Origin: Nectonema munidae
Taxonomy: Eukaryota > Nematomorpha > Nectonematoida > Nectonematidae
DNA: 64,000 nucleotides
NCBI GenBank assembly: GCA_030549495.1
Contig: JAUIRK010000168.1
Location: forward strand, 62,001-126,000
Direction: 5' to 3'
Every line of letters begins with the position of its first letter. The first letter of the stretch is position 1. This document shows positions 48,298 to 59,074 of this stretch, one piece after another. The notes beneath the pieces were generated by a model, which searched no databases, was not told where the DNA came from, and saw only the letters and a list, made by a program, of their open reading frames with translations. A program made the translations under genes and the position numbers.

Positions 48298-49459
48298 TTG
48301 AAAATATTAATATCAAACACTTATATAATGTTATTCCTCTTTTAATTGCTAATGGAATTTAGAAGATTGAAACCAGAGTTGCCAACTTTCAATTTGAAAA
48401 ATGGCTTGTATGAAAATTTAGCCAAATGGTAATTAAATGAATCAAAATCGAAGGGTTGATTCATCTGCTATTTGCACTAAAGGGCGCAATATTTATCATA
48501 TGCTGACATTTTTCATGTTCCCAATAATGGTTTACTTTTTATAAGGAGTCAATAAAATTTTTGCGAAGTAACCTTTTATTTTTTTATCCATGTACTTTAT
48601 TGTCTGTTTCGCAATCAAGGGAAGAATATTATTCATAATTTGACAAAAGATAGAAACATCTGGATGGAGAATCGAACTTAGAAAGAGGAGATGAAGAATA
48701 TACGCTTCAACCACTAGTGACAGATGCCAAAAGATAATACATCAAAAGTGACGTTGTGAATGTTAATTAAACATTTAATTAATAATAGTTGGAGGATGAA
48801 AATTTCTATCCTTTACCTATAAATTTATTCAACATTATAAAAATAATCCTTCAACAGACGTTGAAGTTGGTTGGTAATTTTGTAACTAACATCTTGTTAC
48901 TAATTATTTTATACATAAAATGAGCGAAAGAGTTGAAATTATTTTGAGCAATGTGGGAATAAACACTCAACAATTTCATTTAAGAGAAAATGATAGGGAA
49001 TAAAATAGGACTTGTAAAATGGTTTTTATTTCATGGGATGACGGCTATGTAAATTTTTCACTGCGTATATTTTCGTTTGTTTTATAGTAGAGGATTATAT
49101 TTGTAATTGTGGCGCATTGTTGGGGCCTTCTTTTGGTATACTAAAGATGACTATGCTTAATAAGGAGTGTTCTACCTTTTCTTATTCAGCAACAATTGTA
49201 TAAGACAAAATAAGTTTATAAATCAAATTAAGATCTTCTTATATCGTAATGACCGGAGGACAAAACATATTTCATGAAACTTATTTTTATTTCTTTTTTA
49301 GACTCATCTCTTTCTAAAATGAGAGCAAGGTCAAAAGAATTCTAAAAGCGAAAGTTAACCGTTAGCATGTTTCCTGCTCTAATTGATAACACAAATATGA
49401 ATAGATATCTAAATTATTTTAAAAGCATTGATGCGTGAAAACGAATTTTCGGGTGGCAC
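48298..49459. other. AT-rich intronic spacer
   Basis: No gene or element recognised. Confidence 0.35.
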
Positions 49460-50187
49460 CCCTCGCAAGACGAATAATTTTTTACACCCTTCAAAGACGG
49501 ATAATGGGAGTTTTACTCCATATCATAAAACAACTACTTTTTGACATTTTAGAGTTTTTTTTTGCTTAAATTCTATACTTAGAAGAAAATTTAAAACCCC
49601 ATACAAAGTATTCTTCCGATTTCTCTGGGGTGTCTATCATTATTATAACTTAATTTTGTACGAATGTGATGGCGTTAAAAGCTAAAAATTTAAATTTATT
49701 TTAAGAGCTGTTGTTTCGCATATACGAAATAAACTACATTTTTTATTTTTGCTATCATCTGCGTGCTGGTTGTTATTTCTAATGTTTGCACTTGGGCAGC
49801 AAATTATGAGCTCCATATACGTTATAGAACCCTGCGCGGTGCACGCGGGTTATGCGGGACCCGCACTCGCGGTGCGGATGTGGGTGTCCACATTTTATTT
49901 TTTGTGGGGCGGGGTGGATGCGGGTCATTTAAAGAAAATTTTGTGTGGGGCGGGACGGATGCGGGTTGTCCTTATTAATAAGGCGGGTTAGTGGGAATAT
50001 GGGAAGCAAGAGCATTAGTATGAAATGAAAGAAATAGAGTGCGATGTCAAAAATTGCGAAACAAAGAAAAAGCATGTGTGTGTGATGGATCAAATGATTT
50101 CAGAGTTAGAGAAAAATGGAGTATGACAGAACACAGAGAAAGAAGCTTCTTGTGTCATGTGCTTTGCAATATAGAGATAAAAGCTTC

Positions 50188-50694
50188 CTGTCAGACTAAA
50201 CACCCCAAAACATCCCAAAACACGGCAAATAATTTAAAAGCATTATAAAAAAAGATGGTTAGACTAAAAACCCCCAAAAAATTCGAAAGTTTTAAGAAGT
50301 TTTTAGGATCTTTTTTGTAGTGCTTTAGAAATATTTGTAGTTTTTTCAATTTTTTGAGGTGATTTGGGATGCTTGGGGTGTTTTGAGGAATTTTTAAGAT
50401 TTTTTTTGTAATGCCTTAGAATTATTTGCCGTGTTTGGTGATGTTTTGAGGTGCTTTCGGTTATTTCTTGATGTTTTGAGATTTTTAGTCTAACCCTTTT
50501 TTTTGTAGTGCTTTAGAACTATTTGGCGTGTTTTGCGATGTTTTGAGGTGTTTTGCGATGTTTTGGCGTATTTTGAAGTGTTTTGGGGTGCTTCCTGTTA
50601 TTTCTAAGTGTTTCGGTGTTTTATCTAACCCTCTTTTTTATAATACTTTTTATTTGGGGTGTTTGGGGAAGTTTTGAGGTGTTTAGTCTGATCC
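50188..50694. repeat. Foldback array of GTTTTGAGGTGTTTT-type units
   Basis: The left arm GTCAGACTAAACACCCCAAA...GGTTAGACTAAAAACCCCC (about 50188-50275) is the reverse complement of units on the right, which read AGTCTAACC...TTTTTTGTAGTGCTTTAGAA...ATTTGGCGTGTTTTGCGATG...TTTTGAGGTGTTTAGTCTG (repeated between 50320 and 50694). The right side has about three diverged tandem copies. CTTCTTGTGTCATGTGCTT (50146) and TTCTTGTGTCGTGTGCTT (50701) lie directly outside as a direct repeat. Confidence 0.6.
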
Positions 50695-51068
50695 AAAAGT
50701 TTCTTGTGTCGTGTGCTTGAGTTATTGGCTTGTCCAGATAAGAATGTGAGAGAAAAGAGAATATTATAATAGGCTTAATATTGTGAATGCTTTATTTTTT
50801 AAACATATGTTTGTGACTGTAGACGTACAGTACAGATAAAATTGTGATAAATTATTTTTATGTTCTTGTTTCCTTCTCTACATTTTATTAGTTAAGAATT
50901 TATTTAGTAAAGATTTTGAAGTATAATAGGAAATAGATTTAAACATTACTAATTTTGAGAGTTAGCGCAGACATACCTGGAGAAAACAAAACTAGATAAA
51001 ATGCCGAGCGGAGCAGAGCAGAAACAAACTTTATAAGATGCTTAGCAGAGTTGGTGCGAATTCATTAA

Positions 51069-51175
51069 CCCTTTCAGGCATAATGGGACACCAGTGTCCA
51101 AAAATCGTCTGCTTAATTTAAATAAAAACTCATTGAGAAAGAAAGCAGACGATAGAAAACCCATGCCTCAGAGTG
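51069..51175. mobile_element. piggyBac-type miniature element with TTAA flanks
   Basis: TTAA at 51065-51068 and 51176-51179 flank 107 bp. The ends are CCCTTTCAGGCATAATGGG and, reversed, CACTCTGAGGCATGGG. Inside are a GGACAC-CA-GTGTCC hairpin and an inverted pair ATCGTCTGCTT / AAGCAGACGAT. The ATCGTCTGC word is shared with the element at 33278-33407, so the two belong to related groups. Confidence 0.8.
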
Positions 51176-51998
51176 TTAAACGAAACTTACAGAAACCGCA
51201 AACTTACAAAAAGTGAGTCAGAACGAGTGCTAAGATTTTAATGCACGCGTAAAGGTCTAGTGTTGTTTGATGCGAAGTGGGTGTAGCATATTTTATTTTG
51301 TTAATTGCGGGGTGGGACGGGCAGCACAGTTTGAATAGTTGCGTGGCGGGGCGGGGCAATGCAGTTTGAATATTTGCGGGGCAACGCAGTTTGAATAGTT
51401 GCGGGGCAGGGCGGGGCAACGCAGTTTGAATAGTTGCGGGCGGTGCGGGTGCAAATTGATAAAATGCGGGTGCGGGGCGGGTGCAGATTTACAAGTTTGC
51501 TTCATTCCAGCTGTTGGTTTCATAAAAATCATAAATTTTACTCAATCAATTTATTTATTGGAGTTTCTATTTTTCTCTACATCACATATTTCAAAATGAG
51601 TTCATACTACAGTGAGTCGTCAAGTGATGAAAGGAGTCTTATTTTTGATTCTGATGCTTACGGTGGTACTGATGTTGAAATTTTTGGTTCAAGTAGTTCC
51701 ACAAGTAGTCGTGAAAGTTCTCCATGTGATATTCACTTGTTGCACCCGACGGCACAAAATATTTCTGGGAGCCCAAAGAAAACCGCCGGAGAGCTTTGTC
51801 TCAAAACATTAGAGACGTCTCCTTGTCTCCGCCTGGGCCTAAAGGAGTTGCTAAGAATCTTTCCCCTCGAAATTTTTAATATTTTTTTTGCACAAAATCT
51901 TATTTTGTACATATTTGAATGCACCAAGGAAAAACTCCATGAAAACTACAGGTATGATAGATTATCTATCATATAGATAGGTGTTATATAAGGTGTTG

Positions 51999-52115
51999 CA
52001 TAAGTTGCACTATCCGTGCATCGATAAACGGCTTTTCAATGCAATCCCCGTGCATCGATAAAAGCCAATTGCATTGGAAAGACGTTTATCGATGCACGGA
52101 TAGTGCAACATTACC
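51999..52115. mobile_element. Compact hairpin element with 41-bp arms
   Basis: Arms 52005-52045 and 52068-52108 are reverse complements with only two mismatches, separated by 22 bases. The arm starts TTGCACTATCCGTGCATCG. AAGGTGTTG occurs just outside at 51990-51998 and 52116-52124, a possible 9-bp target duplication. It interrupts the region between the N-terminal and core parts of piggyBac copy 2. Confidence 0.8.
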
Positions 52116-52327
52116 AAGGTGTTGTTCTATTTCACAATTGGTGTTAACTTGAATTTTATGAACATCGACTTTATTCAACATTGCCACCCATCTAGATTTT
52201 ATTTCCATTTTGTATTGTGATGAATATCATAAATTTTACAAAAAAGAAACTTTACCATTCAAAGTTGTCACGATAAAAAGATGTCCACATTTTTTGTACC
52301 TGGACTTCAAATACACTAGATACCTTC

Positions 52328-52608
52328 CAGTGGCGGATACAGAGGGGGGGGGTCATGGGCCTAGGCCCCCCTATGAAAAATGGCTTCGAAAATTACCCTT
52401 ACTAATGTATACCCTTACATGTATAAAAAATTAATTTTTGCAATTTATTCATGGCAAAATAATGAAAATATGAAAACATAGGTAATTAGTGATTCTAAAA
52501 GAGATAATACAGCTGTCGTATTCTCTGAAGACTTTTATCAAAATTGCAAAAAAATAAAATAGATTTCGCCCCCCCCCCCCCTATAAGAAATTTCTGGATC
52601 CGCCACTG
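52328..52608. mobile_element. hAT-type MITE inserted in piggyBac copy 2
   Basis: The left end CAGTGGCGGATACAGAGGGG and reversed right end CAGTGGCGGATCCAGAAATT are hAT-type terminal repeats. Flanks ATACCTTC (52320-52327) and GTACCTTC (52609-52616) match at seven of eight positions, so the insertion site is clear. 281 bp, no coding capacity, with C and G runs inside each end. Confidence 0.9.
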
Positions 52609-54424
52609 GTACCTTCAAATAGAGGGTATATTGATAGAGCTTGAATTGAATTGGAATTGCTACAAATTTTATCGACTTGTCAAATAGGATATTTTTCATC
52701 AGAATAATTTCACTATTTTTTATCGTAAAGCTGAGCCTCGTTTTGAAAATCTACGTTACTGCTATGAAAGGTTTTCTGTAGAAGATCTGGCTTACATAGG
52801 CTGCTTGTTATACATGGGCCAATCTAAAGATCAACGTGTTGATGTAAAATTTTATTTTCCGATAAAAATGGAGAACCTTTTCTGAAGGCAGCAATAAGCA
52901 GGGACATGTTTATTTTTGTCAAAACATTTATTAGATTTGATTATAAAAGTAACAGAAATACTTGTGACAAACTATCACCTATAAGGTACTTGCACGATGA
53001 ATTTTACGATCCCTCTAAACCAGGGAGATATGGCATGAAAGTATATCATATTGTTGACTCTGTTAGCTTTTATGTATTGTCAAGTGAAGTATATGTTTCA
53101 GGATTGAGTGATAAAAGCTATTTCAAATCTACAAATATTGTAAAAAGACTTGTAGCAATATCTAATATACTAAGAGGTTGTGGAATTTATGTTGATAGAT
53201 TTTTTATGGCCCATGAGTTGGGCGGTAGATCGTAAACTCACGGTTTGTGGAACAGTTAGAGCAAACCGTAGATTTATGCCACATATAATTCGACCTTCAT
53301 ATCTCAAAGATTTAAATTTGGTAGATTGTGAGAGCAAATTTTTATATACAAAATACTCTTCGCTAACAGTTTACATCCCAAAAAAACATTCTGGTAAAGC
53401 ATTTAGACCTGTTTACATAATGTCTAGCCAGCATCTTTCGGAAATTGAATTAGTCGGTAGTCAGAGAAAACCCCAAACTATTTTAGATTATAACATGTAT
53501 AAAGGGGGTGTAGATGCTTTCAACAAGATGGCTAGAGATTATTCGTGCTACAGAACCTCAAGAAGATGGCCAATGGCTATTTTTACAAATTTATTAGACA
53601 TCGCTGCAAATAATAGTTGGGTCATTATGAAATCAAACTTGCCAGAAAGGTATCCAAGTGTCAGAAAAAGTGGACGAAACTGTTTCATTAGAAGTTTGGC
53701 TCTACATCTAACTGAAAAGGCCATGCAAATCAGATGCCAAAGTTCATCAACACGTGTTGGCACAAGAAAAATGTTATCTTTTTATGGTTTCGAAGCATCC
53801 AATCAACCAACTACATCACATGGAAGAGATTATTGTTTCGTTTCAAATTGTAAACCAAGAAAAAGAAGTACAAGAAAGTGCATAAAATGTCAAAGGCCTT
53901 CTTGTAAAAATCACACAGTACTCATTTGCACAGAGTGTAACGACTCATAAACTTTCTAATCTTCAAATAAACATTTTTTTCTTTTATCTTTTTCACACTT
54001 TTGTGTAATAGAGTTTTTGAGAGTAAAATAATTGTTACCATAATCAGAAATTGTAAACATAAAGTAAAAAACTTTATCGGAAAATGTGGTATTTTCAAAA
54101 AAAAATTAAAAATTGTAATTTTAGATAAAATATTTCTTCCATGGTTTGATTTTTTGATAACCAAAAAGTAAAAAATATTTTAACGAAATTTTTGTTTGCT
54201 AGAAAAATTTTACTTTTTTTTGTAGATGGCGTTAAAAAAATTGATTGAACCATTTTTCTCCAATTTTTAAACATAAAAATGTTATCACTTTATTTAAAAA
54301 AATTCTACACGCATAATTTCAAATTTACGTGTTAGATTCAATACAGGTTGTCTATTTTTTTTATGATTAAAATGACTTTTAAAATTGCTTTGGGAGTAAA
54401 ATTCCCATCTCCATCCTGCGAGGG

Positions 54425-57033
54425 AAACACGATTTAAAGCGTTTAGCTTTTTTTTATGCGTAAATTTTATTTAGAATCTAAACATTTAGAGTAGAGATTT
54501 TGTCTTTTAAAGAAGAGTTAAGATAACAAACAATTTGATTGAGCATAAACATATATTTTTCTGTTTAAATTGCTAAGCTTAACTTTTATAGTTAATATTT
54601 ATTTCTCAACGTAATAAGACAATAAGCGTGAAATACGCTGAGATAAAACAACATATGGTCCATATTTCTCATGGTACTATTTCTTACATTTGTAAGCAAA
54701 GAGTTTTTCCCTATCTTTTTTACAGTGATAAGTTAGAAAAAAATTTAATTAACTAAATAAATTTTATAATCGTATAAGTTAAAAAATTTTTACGAAGTAA
54801 TAAACTCTAACTAGCTAATTAACAAACTAATTAAGAAAGAAATTATTTAATTTTCAGCGGTAAAGTCTCTCAATACTGAAAACAACATATATCTTGGATT
54901 TCTAATTGTTGTATTGGTTTGAATTAAAAATTTAACGCTTAAATCGTTTTAAATGATAGCGATAGGACATGAATGCAACGCTTTTCATACTCTCTAAAAT
55001 TTACTTTATGCACACACTATCAATATATAAATATTTATTCAAAAATGGTGCTGAAATTTAATTAACTTTTCAAAAGGCGCGTAAAAATGTGAAAATATAA
55101 TTTAATGCGAAGTTCTTGATACTAAAACTATGCAATCCACTACTTAATCGATTGTAAATGGCGTGTATAATGAAAAATTTTAATAATCAATACATTCAAT
55201 ATATAAAACTTATTAAATCATATTTGCATAAATATATTCAATAATTTAATTAAATATGCCAAACTGAAAAAAAGCTTGAACAGCTATTTCTATATATTAC
55301 CAGATAATATTTTTATTTTTATTTTAGGTACCCACAAATGTTTGTTTTCGTACTATTAAGAGTGATCTGAAAAATCAAACCCCCAAAAAAGATGAACAAA
55401 AATATACCTGATTGAATAAAATACGTGAAAAATTCAAAAGGACGCACTCAAAAAGAAATAACTAAAAGAAGATCTAACTTGGAGTAAAAATCATATAAAC
55501 CAAGAAAGATTGAAAATGAAGTTAAGAAAGAAAAAACACTTTTTAATTGATTTGAAAGATCTTTTATATTTTGAAGAATTCACAAATGAATTAAATTTTT
55601 TTGCGCATTATAAGATATTAAGTAGAATAAAGTATTAAAAAGCAAGTATTTTAAAACTAATTTGGCTAAAACTGTTAACATTCAATTGTCACCATTTTCT
55701 TAAAATTTTTTATCAAAGTAGTTTTTTTTCTTGTATACAAAGTTTTAATATTCCTTGCAGAATTATTTTACATTATTCCAAATTTTGAGGATTCTATATA
55801 TAACATTCCAAAGTAAGCTCGAAGCAAATGCTCAAAAGTTGGTCAAGATACAAACTCCCAAAATAGTTAATTTTTCTCTTAGAAAAGACATTTTCTGGAG
55901 TTCATGCAAAACAAAAAATATGAAAATAATTTTTTTGGATAAATATAGAAGTACATAAATCATCAAAGTTAACTTACTAGCTGCTCCAATAGGCAATATG
56001 TTTTCAAATTGATAAAAGTTATAAAATATCTTTTTAGAATTAAAAATTGATCTTGCAAATTAGGTCACACCAGCTTAATAAATTTTCAAAGATATAGGGT
56101 AAATTTTATTATAAATTTTAAATAATAGGCTTATGTTTGAGGAAGGGTTAATTAAAATTAGTAACTTCAGATATTTTAAGCTTCATCTAAGCTCCATCTT
56201 TTAAAGATTTAGAGAGTTTTGAGAGTATTTTTCCCATCAAATTATTATATCTTCATCAAAATTAAGTTCATCTTTAAAAGAAACCATCTATTATTTTAAT
56301 CAATCTCCTCATCGTTTACCCATTGATCAAACACAAAATAATTCCCAACTTTTTATAAAATTTTCATAATTCCCTACGTTTAACATTCCTAGTCATATGC
56401 TTAATTGCAAAATGAAAATAAACATAATCTGAGATATATAAAATTAAATATTTAACCCTTTCAAATAGTAGCCGTTAGAATCTAGAGCCGTCTGTGAATG
56501 GGTAAGCACGGCTGATCCCTACCCATCCAGTGATTGATCTACAATAAACAACTGTACATAATACTGACAACGTGTTCGCACATGTATTAAGAAGTTGAAT
56601 GTAGACTTGATAGTCGGCGATGATAGTGGGGTAACTTGGTTCTCTGGACAAATAAGAACGGTGAAATTGGTGCCCTGATTATTAAGGTATTATGAATATA
56701 TATTTTGGTGCATATAAATGTAAAATCGACTTTAACTATTATATTTTTTATATTCAAAAGTTAACATCTGAAAGTTCTTCTATTGAAATTGTATCTATAT
56801 TATACATTTACAAGAGTTTTATAAAAAAAAACTTATCGGCGGCATACTATGTATAAATCCAACCTCCTCACCCCAAACTGACTCAGAGAGAAAAATATCT
56901 TTGACCCACTTAAATGTTAACAAACTGTCCGAACTCAACATTCAGTCTGAATAATAACTAACCCGCTACACAATCTTACGATATGCAGCCCACAATCAAC
57001 ACGCCCACCAAAAACCGTTTCAGTAATTCAGTT
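54425..57033. other. AT-rich intronic stretch
   Basis: No gene or repeat recognised. A slightly GC-richer patch at 56460-56560 has no clear identity. Confidence 0.35.
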
Positions 57034-58367
57034 ATTTAAGACAGTGGCGCACATCCATAAAATTATGGAGGGGCAATTTTTTTTTGTTGCAATTTTCAAA
57101 ATTACTGGTCTGGAAATGCCACGCGAGACCAAATATTCAAGCAATCCTTTAAAATAGAGTGTATTCAGCGCATACCTAAATTTGTAAGACTACTTTATAT
57201 TTTTTTTAAAAAATTGGTGAAATTTAAATACTATACTTCCAGCGAAAATATTTTAATTAAAATTTGCATATTGCATATACACTAGTTTAAAAAAATCAAA
57301 AATTGTTGGGAGGGTGGCGAATAGGCTTTTAATTTGAAGATAAAGTAGTCTATCAGGCACATTACAGGAATTGATGGAAGGATATTTGATTGATAGAGAA
57401 AACAAATAACTGAAAGTTGGATAGTTTTATATGAGTGAATGTAGTCTGAAGTAAAAGAGTCTACTAGACACGCTACGATGTTTATATGAATAAAATGTGA
57501 TAGATTTAGGGGCGCACATCCTTAAATTATTGGAGGGGGCAGACTTTCAAGCGTCTTTCAAAACAGACAACAATTTTTCCTGAATTCCTACTCCTATCTT
57601 GTTTATTCTATTTCATTATTAAGCTTAATGTAAACTTTAACCCCCGCCCTATTAAGCTTAACGTCAACAATGAATGAGGACTTATAAATAGTTCCTCTTT
57701 TTCACTTCAAATAGATACGCACCATCTCCAAATTATGTGTAGAAAAGGGGTAAAGATATCAATTAACAATAAAAAAATTTAAAATTTTATTGAATGAAAA
57801 AAATCATTCATTAATTATAGTTTAAAAACTAAATTGGTGCAAGCTACAAAAATCTACAAAAAGTAAAATAACTCAGGGGCGCACATGCGGGGGCGAAAGC
57901 GGTCGCTCCCCCCCCCCCCCCCTGCCCCCTCCGGACCTTCACCCCCCCCCCCCCCCCCCCCCCTCACCAATAATTTTCTATAAGTAAGAGTTGCTGCTTG
58001 TTTAAATAATATGTATGATGATCGCATTATAGGATGTAATGATTATTCGAATACATGATAATGTAAGATAAGAGAATAAAAGAGGGAATGCAGACTTTCA
58101 ATTTAAACATCATGCCAAGCTGCTCTGAAATTCCTATCAAAAATATTTTACAAACGATCTGAGAGCTGCTATATAATAATAATAATCCATTGTTTCAATA
58201 TGCACACAATAAGTAAGCCATGTTTATCACAGTGTCTCCTTGTAGTATTTTTGAGCAAACACATTTTGATGATTCACTAGTAGACTTTCTCAAATTCTTC
58301 TGTCACAGTGATCCTATTTCTCTTTTTGTCTCCTTCTCTGTTTTTCCCTTCCGCTTTCTCTGCTAAA

Positions 58368-58506
58368 ACTCAATCACTCAAGCTCTCTTCTCTCATTCAA
58401 GCTCTCCTCTGTCATTCAATCTCTCTTCTGTCATTCAATCTCTCTTCTTTCACTCAAGCTCTCTTCTCTTGTTTAAGCTCTCCCATCTCATTCAGCTCTC
58501 TTCTCT
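58368..58506 (+). repeat. 19-bp minisatellite
   Basis: About seven head-to-tail units of the form CATTCAAGCTCTCTTCTCT with few substitutions. The reverse-complement counterpart lies in copy A at about 10376-10475, so it is part of the element rather than local slippage. Confidence 0.8.
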
Positions 58507-58507
58507 C

Positions 58508-58682
58508 CAGTGGCGTAGCGAGGCATGAGGGGCCGTGCCTCCCCCTCTCCATACACCTTATGAGATAACAGTTTTCGAAAATTTCTCCAATGAAAGGATC
58601 AAGAATGTATAAATAATGTTGCTCAAGTTTTTTAAGTTTTTAAATTGTGCCCCTATCAACTTTTTTTCTGGCTATGCCACTG
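58508..58682. mobile_element. 175-bp hAT-type MITE nested in copy B
   Basis: The left end CAGTGGCGTAGCGAGG and reversed right end CAGTGGCATAGCCAG are paired. Flanks CTTCTCTC and CTTTTCTT agree at six of eight positions, a weathered TSD. Part of it is also present, inverted, in copy A ending near 10375. Confidence 0.65.
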
Positions 58683-59074
58683 CTTTTCTTTAATTTGTAT
58701 TTAGAGTTAAATTAAAAATAATTCTATTTTATCTCATTAGAAACTAGTTTTTAGCGGAATATAATTTATATATTTTCAGTACCTTTTTTCATGATTCCAA
58801 AGTTCAGCTATTCAAATTAATCACAGATTTTTGGTAAAAATTTAGTTCCATCAATACACCAAACATTTTGCAAAAATGAAAATTTGTTTGTTTTTAAATG
58901 AGAGAAAAATAGTTTCCAATCGTTACAATTTTATACCAATGAATATTGTCAGACTCACGTTAAAAAAATTTTTCAACAGAGGTCAACATTATCAGTACGT
59001 TTGTTACATTTGAAAACTTTCATTTTTAATCCCCCCCCCCCCTCGCCCCCCGGATGTGCGCCCCTGATTTAAGA

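Larger units (their letters stand above)
49825..51490. repeat. GCGGG-rich repeat block with minisatellite and foldback core
   Basis: Both edges are strikingly GC-rich: 49827-49985 (GTGCACGCGGGTTATGCGGG and similar) and 51303-51490. In the latter, a unit of about 26-35 bp containing GCAGTTTGAATAGTTGCGGG occurs four times. A related fragment lies at 25345-25395. Between the edges are a foldback array (50188-50694) and a piggyBac-type miniature element (51069-51175). The block sits upstream of the piggyBac copy 2 ORF. The ORFs running through the GC-rich parts are composition artefacts. Confidence 0.5.
51596..53950 (+). pseudogene. piggyBac transposase relic, copy 2, with an intact-looking C-terminal half
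   Basis: The N-terminus at 51596 is MSSYYSESSSDERSLIFDSD followed by a Ser-rich stretch; this frame ends at 51976. After two insertions the frame resumes near 52906. DKLSPIR runs directly into DEFYDPSKPGRYGMKVYHIV, so the segment with the first catalytic Asp (VTVDEQ in copy 1) has been deleted. The second Asp (YVDRFFMAHELG) and third (YNMYKGGVDAFNKM) are present. The ORF 53180-53950 is open for 256 codons to the C-terminal cysteine-rich finger (CKPRKRSTRKCIKCQRPSC, HTVLICTEC). A frameshift near 53220 separates it from the preceding piece. Confidence 0.9.
49460..54424 (+). mobile_element. Large piggyBac relic (copy 2) with nested insertions
   Basis: CCCTCGCAAGACG at 49460 and, reversed from 54424, CCCTCGCAGGATGGAGATGG are candidate termini. 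Both are followed inward by a hairpin-like block (GGGAGTTTTACTCC near 49505; GGGAATTTTACTCCC near 54390). The left terminus contains a partial second copy of itself, as in copy 1. Neither flank reads TTAA, so the outer boundaries are less certain than for copy 1. The broken transposase lies at 51596-53950. At least three elements have inserted: the GCGGG repeat block (49825-51490), a hairpin element (51999-52115) and a hAT MITE (52328-52608). Confidence 0.6.
57034..59074. mobile_element. hAT-like non-autonomous element, copy B, with perfect 8-bp TSD
   Basis: The element spans 57042-59066. The left end CAGTGGCGCACATCC and reversed right end CAGGGGCGCACATCCGGGGG pair as terminal repeats. ATTTAAGA stands at 57034-57041 and 59067-59074. 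Extra internal terminus-like sequences occur at 57524 (AGGGGCGCACATCC) and 57874 (CAGGGGCGCACATGCGGGGG), so the unit looks like two related elements fused. It contains C runs (57907-57963), a 19-bp minisatellite (58368-58506) and a small MITE (58508-58682). It is related to copy A at 9335-10887. No transposase is present. Confidence 0.88.

Noticed and set aside
49749-49991. Overlapping GC-rich ORFs, also 51204-51532
   Set aside because: They translate the GCGGG repeat block in several frames at once; the open frames come from base composition.
53548-53763. Minus ORF opposite piggyBac copy 2, likewise 53922-54164
   Set aside because: Shadow of the plus-strand transposase or AT-rich sequence; no family match.
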